Shown here: one piece after another, positions 1 through 4,744 of the stretch | How the letters are laid out: every line of letters begins with the position of its first letter | Position numbering within the stretch: position 1 is the stretch's first letter | Assembly (NCBI GenBank): GCA_022736605.1 | Contig: DZDB01000099.1 | Span: forward strand, 1-7,124 | DNA: 7,124 nucleotides | DNA from: Sideroxydans lithotrophicus | GTDB lineage: Bacteria > Pseudomonadota > Gammaproteobacteria > Burkholderiales > Sulfuriferulaceae | Direction of reading: 5' to 3' | Notes under the pieces: model-generated | What the model saw: only the letters and a program-made list of their open reading frames with translations | Told to the model about the DNA's origin: nothing | Databases searched by the model: none | Position numbers and translations under genes: made by a program

Positions 1-1011
1 AATTACATTTCTCCATTCCCGTTCAAGGCCAATTACGACTACACCACCGACGATGTGGCGCTGGTACACAGCGGTGGGGCGTTCAAGCTCACCACCGGCG
101 TGCAGCGTTTTGATGGCACGCGTATCGGCAGCTTTGATCGCACCAGTAAAAACAATACCGGCTATTACCTGCAAGGCCAGTATGTTTTCGACAAGCTGAC
201 AGTCTCGACCGGGGCGCGGCGGGAAAAGCTTGAATACGACTATGTGCCCAATGGCGGCGCCGCTTTGCATGCCAGTGCACAACTGAATGCATGGGATATT
301 GGCAGCAACTATCAGTTGAATGCCACCACCTCATTTTTTGCCAATTACAATCAGGCGTTTCAGGCGCCGGATATCGATCGGTTTTTCAATTTTGGCGGCA
401 GCTTTAACGCTTTTATCGCGCCGGAAAAGGTCAAAACCGTGACGATCGGTGTCAATCACACGCATGCCAGTCACCGCACCAAGCTCACGCTGTTCCGCGC
501 CGATCTGAAAAATGAAATCTATTTCAATCCAATCACGTTCGTGAATACCAATATTGATAAATCACACAAATATGGCTTGGAACTGCAGGACAACTGGCGA
601 CTTCGAAACGACCTGAGTGTGCGCCTTGGATATACCTACACGCGCGCGATCATTGACGCGCAAACCAGTGGCGGAGGTGCGTTCGACGGTAAAAATTTGC
701 CCGGTGTACCGCGTCACGGCGCGACGCTGAATGTGCAATATGACTGGTCCGAGCGCAGCACATTGAATGCGGGTTACGTCTGGCGCAGTGATTCTTATGC
801 CGCCAATGATTTCACCAATAATTTCAGCCAGAAGCAGCAGGGTTTCCAGAGTGCCAATCTGGCGTACCGGTATCGTTATAAGGCGTATGAGATGTCTGCG
901 GCGATCGACAATGTGTTCGCGCACAAAAATGGCCTGTGGATCAGTGATGACGTGATTTATCCGGTCAGCTTTGCGCGTCTTTACCGCGTCGGATTAAAGG
1001 CGAGTTTTTGA
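1..1011 (+). CDS. TonB-dependent outer-membrane receptor, C-terminal part (probable cobalamin/corrinoid receptor, BtuB-like)
   Basis: The reading frame is open from the first base, so the 5' end (signal peptide, TonB box, plug domain) lies outside the window and 336 residues of beta-barrel remain. The protein shows alternating amphipathic strands rich in Tyr, Asn, Phe and Gly, separated by polar loops. It carries segments typical of TonB-dependent receptors: NQAFQAPDIDRFF, a YGLELQDNW strand, the LPGVPRHGATLNVQYDW stretch and a DNVF turn near the end. It finishes in Phe (KASF), the usual outer-membrane assembly signal recognised by the Bam machinery. Receptors of this kind bind a scarce ligand at the surface and import it into the periplasm using TonB-ExbBD energy. 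The ligand is inferred only from context: cobO, btuM and cobU follow on the same strand, so a cobalamin or cobinamide receptor is most likely. The barrel alone does not prove BtuB; an iron-siderophore receptor is the alternative. Confidence 0.88.
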   Translation, partial: NYISPFPFKANYDYTTDDVALVHSGGAFKLTTGVQRFDGTRIGSFDRTSKNNTGYYLQGQYVFDKLTVSTGARREKLEYDYVPNGGAALHASAQLNAWDIGSNYQLNATTSFFANYNQAFQAPDIDRFFNFGGSFNAFIAPEKVKTVTIGVNHTHASHRTKLTLFRADLKNEIYFNPITFVNTNIDKSHKYGLELQDNWRLRNDLSVRLGYTYTRAIIDAQTSGGGAFDGKNLPGVPRHGATLNVQYDWSERSTLNAGYVWRSDSYAANDFTNNFSQKQQGFQSANLAYRYRYKAYEMSAAIDNVFAHKNGLWISDDVIYPVSFARLYRVGLKASF

Positions 1012-1033
1012 GTGCTGCCGCAGAGGCTTTGGC

Positions 1034-1039
1034 TACAAT
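1034..1039 (+). promoter_or_regulatory. Candidate -10 box (TACAAT) upstream of cobO
   Basis: TACAAT, in the context GGCTACAATG, differs from the sigma-70 -10 consensus at one base and lies 25 bases before the cobO start codon. No convincing -35 hexamer is seen at 16-18 bp; the nearest is TTGAGT at 1008-1013, 20 bp away and overlapping the receptor stop codon. It may give cobO its own transcript in addition to read-through from the receptor gene. Sequence resemblance only. Confidence 0.35.
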
Positions 1040-1051
1040 GCAGGCTTTAAA

Positions 1052-1058
1052 AAGGTGA
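1052..1058 (+). promoter_or_regulatory. Ribosome binding site of cobO
   Basis: AAGGTGA is complementary to the 3' end of 16S rRNA and sits 6 bases before the ATG at 1065. This fixes the cobO start. Confidence 0.75.
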
Positions 1059-1064
1059 AACCCG

Positions 1065-1685
1065 ATGACTTCAACGCCTGAGCAACTGGCCGAACAGAAT
1101 GCGCGCCATGCGCTGCGCATGGCGCGCAAAAAGGCGGTGATAGACGCGGCGATTGCGCGCGCCACCGAAGAGCGCGGCCTGCTGATTGTCGTCACCGGCA
1201 ACGGCAAGGGCAAGAGCACGTCGGCGTTTGGTACCATGGCGCGCGCGCTTGGTTACGGCATGAAAATCGGCGTGTGTCAGTTCCTCAAGAGCCGCACCGA
1301 TACCGGCGAAGAGGCGTTTTTCGGTGCACTGCCCAAGGTTGAATGGCATGTGCTGGGTGATGGCTTCACCTGGGACACGCAAAACCGCGAACAGGATATC
1401 GCCACTGCCGAGCGTGGCTGGCAGGTGGCGGCACGCATGCTGGCCGACCCGAGTTTTGATCTGGTGGTGCTGGACGAGCTGACCTACCTGCTGTCGTACC
1501 AGTATCTCGATGCCGACAGCGTGCTCGACGCGCTGGCACAGCGCCCGGAAATGCAGCACGTGATCGTCACCGGGCGCGGCGCGACCGACGCGTTGATCGA
1601 ACTGGCGGATACGGTGTCGGTGATCGCCGACGAAAAACACGCCTATCGCGCCGGCGTGAAAGCGCAACGCGGCATCGACCTGTGA
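1065..1685 (+). CDS. cobO: Cob(I)yrinic acid a,c-diamide adenosyltransferase (ATP:corrinoid adenosyltransferase, CobO/BtuR/CobA family)
   Basis: A 206-residue cytoplasmic enzyme that transfers the 5'-deoxyadenosyl group of ATP to the reduced Co(I) of corrinoids, giving the adenosylated forms that CobU and CobS need. It serves both de novo synthesis and salvage. The family is recognisable throughout: a basic N-terminal segment RHALRMARKK (residues 14-23), the P-loop GNGKGKST (45-52), FLKSRTDTGEE (73-83), GDGFTWDTQNREQD (98-111), the Walker-B-like VVLDELTYLL (134-143), HVIVTGRGA (165-173) and the C-terminal KHAYRAGVKAQRGID (191-205). The length is normal for the family. The ATG is supported by a Shine-Dalgarno 6 bases upstream. 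The gene follows the receptor by 53 bp and precedes btuM by 67 bp on the same strand. The coding sequence for residues 12-22 is a perfect inverted repeat (see the repeat entry). This is not the unrelated PduO-type or EutT-type adenosyltransferase. Confidence 0.96.
   Translation: MTSTPEQLAEQNARHALRMARKKAVIDAAIARATEERGLLIVVTGNGKGKSTSAFGTMARALGYGMKIGVCQFLKSRTDTGEEAFFGALPKVEWHVLGDGFTWDTQNREQDIATAERGWQVAARMLADPSFDLVVLDELTYLLSYQYLDADSVLDALAQRPEMQHVIVTGRGATDALIELADTVSVIADEKHAYRAGVKAQRGIDL
1100..1128. repeat. Perfect 29-nt inverted repeat inside the 5' end of cobO
   Basis: The arms are T+GCGCGCCATGCGC (1100-1113) and GCGCATGGCGCGC+A (1115-1128) around a single T at 1114, so all 14 base pairs are perfect. 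As RNA it could form a 13-bp, mostly G-C stem with a CTG loop, beginning 35 bases after the A of the cobO ATG. It encodes residues 12-22 of CobO, part of a conserved basic segment. Because Ala GCG and Arg CGC are reverse complements, as are His CAT and Met ATG, the residue order A-R-H-A-L-R-M-A-R explains much of the symmetry. Whether it has a regulatory role is unknown. Confidence 0.8.
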
Positions 1686-1706
1686 GCAGCAAAAACCACG
1701 CTGCGG

Positions 1707-1712
1707 TACAAT
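1707..1712 (+). promoter_or_regulatory. Candidate -10 box (TACAAT) upstream of btuM
   Basis: TACAAT lies in the 67-bp gap between cobO and btuM, 40 bases before the btuM ATG, which would give a leader of roughly 30-35 nt containing a T7 run. No clear -35 is seen at normal spacing. The same hexamer precedes cobO. Resemblance only. Confidence 0.35.
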
Positions 1713-1741
1713 CAACCCCTGTTTTTTTGTCACATTTTATC

Positions 1742-1746
1742 GGGAG
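1742..1746 (+). promoter_or_regulatory. Ribosome binding site of btuM
   Basis: GGGAG lies 6 bases before the ATG at 1753, a good Shine-Dalgarno that supports this start. Confidence 0.7.
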
Positions 1747-1752
1747 CACGCC

Positions 1753-2304
1753 ATGACGCTATCGTTCAAACATCGTATCTGGATCCTGCTCGCGCTCGCG
1801 GCGGTGATGGCGGCGACGCGCATGAGTCACTTCGGCAGCTCGGTGTTGTTGCCCGACGCCAGCCTGGCGGTGTTTCTGCTGGCGGGTGCGATGGGCTTGT
1901 CAGTAGGCTGTCTCGGCTTGCTGATGGCAGCCGCGTTCGGCATCGATGTGATTTCGGCGCAAACCTCGGTGGAAGCGGGCTGGTGCCTGACCCCGGCGTA
2001 TTTTGGGCTGATCCCGACATACGCAATCTTGTGGGGCGCGGGGCGCTGGCTGGCGCGGCGGCACGGCGATTTTCCGGCGCTGCTGAGCGCGGGCGTGGCG
2101 CTGGCGGCGGTGGCAGCGGCGTTTGTCGTATCCAACGCGTTCTGGTTTTCGCTGTCGGATACCGTCAATAGCATGTCGCTCGCCGATTTCAGCCTGGCGG
2201 TCGCCAAATATTTCCCGCCGTATCTGGGCAGTGCCGCGCTGTACCTGGTGCCAGCCTGGTTGGCGTTTCGTTTCACCCAGCGCCGCCACGCCACGCTGAA
2301 TTAA
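1753..2304 (+). CDS. btuM: Probable solitary ECF S-component-type cobalamin transporter BtuM
   Basis: A 183-residue inner-membrane protein with about six hydrophobic segments (roughly residues 8-24, 30-47, 48-66, 82-99, 107-131 and 155-174), the layout of the S-components of ECF vitamin transporters. I read it as BtuM, the small proteobacterial B12 transporter that acts without ECF ATPase partners. As I recall, the studied protein is from Thiobacillus denitrificans, whose conserved Cys80 binds the cobalt and drives reductive removal of cyanide. Here Cys78 in GWCLTPAYFGLIPTY is the natural counterpart, and His26 is a second residue to compare. The other cysteine, Cys53, lies within a membrane helix. 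The gene sits between the adenosyltransferase and cobU genes behind a TonB-dependent receptor, exactly where a corrinoid importer is expected, and no BtuC/D/F genes are in view. Its stop codon overlaps the cobU start (TAATG). The identification rests on context, topology and the cysteine motif, not an alignment; otherwise it is an unassigned membrane protein of the cobalamin cluster. Confidence 0.78.
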   Translation: MTLSFKHRIWILLALAAVMAATRMSHFGSSVLLPDASLAVFLLAGAMGLSVGCLGLLMAAAFGIDVISAQTSVEAGWCLTPAYFGLIPTYAILWGAGRWLARRHGDFPALLSAGVALAAVAAAFVVSNAFWFSLSDTVNSMSLADFSLAVAKYFPPYLGSAALYLVPAWLAFRFTQRRHATLN

Positions 2305-2816
2305 TGCGCGAACTGGTGCTCGGTGGCGCGCGCTCGGGCAAGAGTCATTACGCCGAGCAGCGTGCGCAGGCCAGCGACTTGCCGGTTTGCGTGGTGGTGA
2401 CGGCGCAGGCTGGCGACGCCGAAATGGCCGCCCGCATCGCGCACCATCAGACACAGCGCCCGCCACATTGGCGGGTGGTCGAGGCGCCGCTGAATCTGGC
2501 CGCCACGCTACACGCCGAAGCGCGTGACGGACAATGCCTGATCGTCGATTGCCTGACGCTGTGGCTCACCAATCTGCTATGTCAAACCCCGCATCAGCTT
2601 GATGCCGAACGTACCGCGCTGTTGGCGTGCCTGCCCGTGTTGCCGGGTAACACGCTGCTGGTCAGCAATGAAACCGGCATGGGCGTGGTACCGCTGGGGG
2701 AATTGACGCGGCGCTTTGTCGACGAAGCGGGCCGGCTGAATCAGGCGGTTGCGCAGGTGTGCGAGCGGGTGACGCTGGTGGCTGCGGGGTTGCCGTTGGT
2801 GCTTAAAGCGGATTAA
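2304..2816 (+). CDS. cobU: Bifunctional adenosylcobinamide kinase / adenosylcobinamide-phosphate guanylyltransferase
   Basis: A 170-residue cytoplasmic enzyme (CobU/CobP) that phosphorylates adenosylcobinamide and then adds GMP from GTP, making the AdoCbi-GDP that CobS uses. Visible motifs are the N-terminal P-loop GGARSGKS (7-14), VVTAQAGDAEMAARIAHH (31-48), where one of His47/His48 corresponds to the guanylylated His46 of the Salmonella enzyme, QRPPHWRVVEAP, the acidic LIVDCLTLWLTNLL strand, and NETGMGVVPLGELTRRFVDEAGRLNQ in the C-terminal half. The end, AAGLPLVLK, matches the usual family C-terminus, so although about 10 residues shorter than the Salmonella protein it does not look truncated. 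It has no Shine-Dalgarno of its own; the ATG shares an A with the TAA of btuM, which suggests translational coupling. Its stop codon overlaps the stop of convergent higA within TTAA. An internal hairpin (2459-2475, 7-bp arms CCCGCCA/TGGCGGG) lies in the QRPPHWR codons and is probably incidental. Confidence 0.96.
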   Translation: MRELVLGGARSGKSHYAEQRAQASDLPVCVVVTAQAGDAEMAARIAHHQTQRPPHWRVVEAPLNLAATLHAEARDGQCLIVDCLTLWLTNLLCQTPHQLDAERTALLACLPVLPGNTLLVSNETGMGVVPLGELTRRFVDEAGRLNQAVAQVCERVTLVAAGLPLVLKAD

Positions 2817-3124
2817 GCCGCTGCAGCCAGTGGTTGCACCTCGGCCATGATGGTTTCCAGCGCATTCGCTTCGGCTATTTTCAGATCGTAGGCTTGTTGC
2901 AAATTGAGCCATGATTGTGCATCGCCGCCAAAAAAGCGCGCCAGACGCAAAGCCGTATCTGGCGTAACACCGCGACGCTCCAACACAATATCATTTACCC
3001 GTGCAGGTGCGACATGCAAGGCCTTGGACAGCGCATTGGCACTCATCGCGAGGGGTTTCAGATAATCTTCGCGCAGAATTTCACCCGGGTGAATTGGGCG
3101 CATACCGTTTTTAACTTTATCCAT
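2813..3124 (-). CDS. higA: HigA-type antitoxin (XRE-family HTH)
   Basis: A 103-residue antitoxin of a type II toxin-antitoxin pair. It should bind and neutralise the HigB toxin and, through its helix-turn-helix, repress its own operon. The HigA signature is clear: MRPIHPGEILREDYLKPLAMS at the N-terminus, the HTH at about residues 27-54 (SANALSKALHVAPARVNDIVLERRG), then TPDTALRLARFFGGDAQSWLNLQQAYDL. The ATG at 3124 is chosen over a TTG two codons upstream (3130) because AGGAG lies 6 bases before the ATG but directly touches the TTG. The gene starts 9 bases after the higB stop, in the toxin-first order typical of hig loci. Its TAA shares the bases TTAA with the cobU stop on the other strand. 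The local base composition is more AT-rich than the cob genes, consistent with acquisition. Confidence 0.93.
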   Translation of the reverse strand: MDKVKNGMRPIHPGEILREDYLKPLAMSANALSKALHVAPARVNDIVLERRGVTPDTALRLARFFGGDAQSWLNLQQAYDLKIAEANALETIMAEVQPLAAAA

Positions 3125-3130
3125 GCTCAA

Positions 3131-3135
3131 CTCCT
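3131..3135 (-). promoter_or_regulatory. Ribosome binding site of higA
   Basis: AGGAG on the minus strand, overlapping the end of higB, lies 6 bases before the ATG at 3124. This decides the antitoxin start and gives higA a much stronger initiation signal than the toxin gene. Confidence 0.75.
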
Positions 3136-3412
3136 AATGATAATCCACAATTTCGACGTGTTCAGGACCAACCTCGCCCCACACAAAACACAGCCGCCAC
3201 TGCGCATTGATCCGAATGCTGTATTGACCGGTGCGGTTGCCTGACAGGGCTTCCAGGCGATTGCCCGGCGGTGAGCGCAAGAAAGTCAGACTGGCCGCAC
3301 TGTCGAGCTGTTGCAACTTGCGTTCCGCCACTGCCGCGATATTGGCAAAACGCGAACACCTTTTTCCTTCATACAGTTTGCGTGTGTCGGGACAGTTGAA
3401 GGAATGGATCAT
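3134..3412 (-). CDS. higB: HigB-type toxin (RelE/ParE superfamily mRNA interferase)
   Basis: A 92-residue protein of the usual HigB length. Toxins of this family bind the ribosome and cut mRNA during translation when not held by HigA. The family pattern is visible: MIHSF at the start, a helical stretch AERKLQQLDSAASLTFLRSPPGNRLEAL, then the beta-rich core GQYSIRINAQWRLCFVW (62-78) and the terminal VEIVDYH. The final Asp90-Tyr91-His92 falls where, as I recall, active residues of Proteus vulgaris HigB lie, and Arg67 and Arg73 in the core are also typical, so the toxin looks intact. There is no recognisable Shine-Dalgarno before the ATG at 3412; instead a TATAAAAT box ends 6 bases upstream. This implies a very short leader or weak initiation, plausible for a toxin. 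higB and higA form one operon, 55 bp downstream of cobC on the same strand, so read-through from the cob operon is also possible. Confidence 0.93.
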   Translation of the reverse strand: MIHSFNCPDTRKLYEGKRCSRFANIAAVAERKLQQLDSAASLTFLRSPPGNRLEALSGNRTGQYSIRINAQWRLCFVWGEVGPEHVEIVDYH

Positions 3413-3418
3413 ACGGTT

Positions 3419-3426
3419 ATTTTATA
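3419..3426 (-). promoter_or_regulatory. Candidate -10 region of the higBA promoter
   Basis: TATAAAAT on the minus strand ends 6 bases before the higB ATG. No good -35 is seen at 16-18 bp. If used, transcription would start at or next to the start codon, giving a nearly leaderless higB transcript. It directly adjoins the palindrome at 3428-3443, so a bound repressor would block it. Confidence 0.4.
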
Positions 3427-3427
3427 T

Positions 3428-3443
3428 CGTTTACCGATAAACG
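3428..3443. promoter_or_regulatory. Candidate HigA/HigBA operator palindrome
   Basis: CGTTTA (3428-3433) and TAAACG (3438-3443) are perfect inverted 6-bp arms around CCGA, whose middle CG also pairs, so 14 of 16 bases are symmetric. It lies in the 55-bp gap before higB, just upstream of the TATAAAAT box. Type II antitoxins with XRE-type HTH domains repress their own promoters through such palindromes. It is not followed by a T run on the minus strand, so a terminator is unlikely. Confidence 0.5.
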
Positions 3444-3467
3444 GCTAGATTAAATTAATGCGCTGGT

Positions 3468-4004
3468 TCAGCTTGGCAGCGTGTAACGATAGCGTTTGCC
3501 ATACGCAGGCTGAAATTCAAAACTCTGCGCCAGCGGGATGCCATTGAGCAGCGCATGGGCGGCGCGGATCACCCCGGCGTGGGTAATGGCAATGACTTGC
3601 CGTGCATCAGATGATCGAATGCTTTGCAGAAATTCAGCAACCCGGTCTGCGAGTTGCGCGTAGCACTCGCCATCCGGTGGCGCGATATGGACGTAATCTG
3701 CCGCCCAGGCGGTGATCGCCGGTGCGCCGATGTCGTCCCAGCGGCGGCCTTCCCAGGCGCCGAAATCCAGTTCCTGCAAGCGCGTATCTGTCATGGCCTG
3801 GCCGGGAAACAGCCGTTCGGCCAGTAGTGTGCAGCGTTGCGCCGGGCTGGTATAAACGCGATCGGCTGCGAGCCCGGCGCACTCGGCCTGCAGCGTGGTG
3901 ACGTCATCGGCGAAACTGTCCGCCAGCGGCACGTCGAGCCGCCCATAACAGACGCCGTTGACAGCAACTTGCGTGTGGCGGATCAGGACGAGTTCAGTGC
4001 TCAC
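3468..4004 (-). CDS. cobC: Alpha-ribazole-5'-phosphate phosphatase (histidine phosphatase family)
   Basis: A 178-residue cytoplasmic phosphatase that removes the 5' phosphate from alpha-ribazole phosphate or adenosylcobalamin phosphate, the last step of nucleotide-loop assembly. Histidine phosphatase motifs are in order: LVLIRHTQ (5-12) with Arg9 and the phospho-accepting His10, VYTSPAQRC (50-58) with Arg57, LQELDFGAWEGRRWDDI (76-92), PPDGE (109-113) and the second catalytic histidine in AITHAGVIRA (139-148; His142). The GTG at 4004 is chosen because the motif follows immediately and GTGA overlaps the TGA of cobS by 4 bases. The same frame stays open further upstream to 4169, but that extension lies inside cobS and is low-complexity Ala/Arg. 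No Shine-Dalgarno is evident, so coupling to cobS translation is likely. Histidine phosphatases are a broad family (phosphoglycerate mutase-like); the position directly after cobT and cobS makes CobC the best assignment. Confidence 0.9.
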   Translation of the reverse strand: MSTELVLIRHTQVAVNGVCYGRLDVPLADSFADDVTTLQAECAGLAADRVYTSPAQRCTLLAERLFPGQAMTDTRLQELDFGAWEGRRWDDIGAPAITAWAADYVHIAPPDGECYAQLADRVAEFLQSIRSSDARQVIAITHAGVIRAAHALLNGIPLAQSFEFQPAYGKRYRYTLPS

Positions 4005-4744
4005 AGCAGCGCCAGTACGCCGAGGTAAAACACCATTTCGCTCAACTGCTGCGCCGCGCCGAGGGCGTCGCCGGTATAGCCGCCAAGCTGCCGGGTGAGG
4101 GTGCGCGCCAGCCAGATTCGCAACACCACCAGCGCCAGCAGCACCCAAAATATTCCCGGTGGCAGCCACAGCAAGGGCAGCAGGCCACAGGCGCTGGCAA
4201 ACAGTAGCGCAGGCAGGCTAAGGCTTTGGGCGACGACCTGCGCCTTGCCACCGTCGCTGCGGGCGTAATCATGGCTATGGATAAAGCTCACCGCGAAGGC
4301 GCGGCTCAACGCATGCCCGGCGATCAGGATCAGCGGCAGCTGGGCGGGCGGCAGGCTCGCCAGCGCGGCGAACTTGAGTGCCAGCACCGACAGCAGTGCC
4401 AGCGCACCATACGTGCCGATGCGCGAATCCTTCATGATTTCCAGCCGCCGCGCGATGCTCAGCCCGCCGTACACGCCGTCGTAAAAATCCGCCAGACCGT
4501 CTTCGTGAAACGCGCCGGTGAGCAATACCGTTGCGACCAGCGCCACCAGCAAGGCCACCACGGACGGCCAAACCAGCGCCGCAGCCAGATATACGCCCGC
4601 GCAAAACGCGCCGACGCCAATTCCGATCAGCGGAAAGTAACGAACCGATTGATTCAGCTGTGCATCGCTATAACCGACCCACGCCGGGACTGGAATGCGC
4701 GTGAGAAATGCCAGCGCGGTGAGGATGAGGCGAAGCGGCTGCAT
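4001..4744 (-). CDS. cobS: Adenosylcobinamide-GDP ribazoletransferase (cobalamin 5'-phosphate synthase)
   Basis: A 247-residue polytopic inner-membrane enzyme that joins AdoCbi-GDP with alpha-ribazole (phosphate), releasing GMP and giving adenosylcobalamin (phosphate). The length equals that of the enterobacterial CobS. Recognisable features are the N-terminal LAFLTRIPVP (11-20), RYFPLIGIGVGAFCAG (35-50), the strongly conserved acidic motif FHEDGLADFYDGVYGG (79-94: His80, Glu81, Asp82, Asp86, Asp89), KDSRIGTYG (105-113) and a C-terminal GYTGDALGAAQQLSEMVFYL stretch. Several hydrophobic segments follow and precede the acidic motif. The ATG at 4744 directly abuts the TGA of cobT (TGAATG), and the 3' end overlaps the cobC start by 4 bases. 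No separate Shine-Dalgarno is visible, which points to translational coupling through the cobT-cobS-cobC message. Confidence 0.96.
   Translation of the reverse strand: MQPLRLILTALAFLTRIPVPAWVGYSDAQLNQSVRYFPLIGIGVGAFCAGVYLAAALVWPSVVALLVALVATVLLTGAFHEDGLADFYDGVYGGLSIARRLEIMKDSRIGTYGALALLSVLALKFAALASLPPAQLPLILIAGHALSRAFAVSFIHSHDYARSDGGKAQVVAQSLSLPALLFASACGLLPLLWLPPGIFWVLLALVVLRIWLARTLTRQLGGYTGDALGAAQQLSEMVFYLGVLALL

Noticed and set aside
1012..1064. Possible cobalamin riboswitch upstream of cobO, btuM or cobT
   Set aside because: The gaps are 53, 67 and 124 bases, shorter than the roughly 200-nt B12 aptamer, and no B12-box context is seen. GCCACTG-like strings at about 1400, 3194 and 3329 lie inside genes. 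A riboswitch may precede the receptor gene outside the window.
1722..1728. T7 run after cobO as an intrinsic terminator
   Set aside because: No stable GC-rich hairpin lies directly before it; the candidate pairing around ACCACGCTGCGGT is weak and about 9 bases away.
1071..1733. 220-residue antisense frame opposite cobO
   Set aside because: It mirrors a clearly recognised gene, has no recognisable domain, and arises from GC-rich codon bias.
1900..2466. 188-residue antisense frame opposite btuM and cobU
   Set aside because: Arg/Gln/Pro-rich shadow of two genes, with no family resemblance.
2700..2816. Truncation of cobU by the higBA insertion
   Set aside because: The protein ends AAGLPLVLKAD, which matches the normal family C-terminus, so the slightly short length is not a break.
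4005..4169. N-terminal extension of cobC to an upstream start
   Set aside because: It lies inside cobS and is low-complexity Ala/Arg/Gly; the histidine phosphatase motif begins directly after the GTG at 4004.
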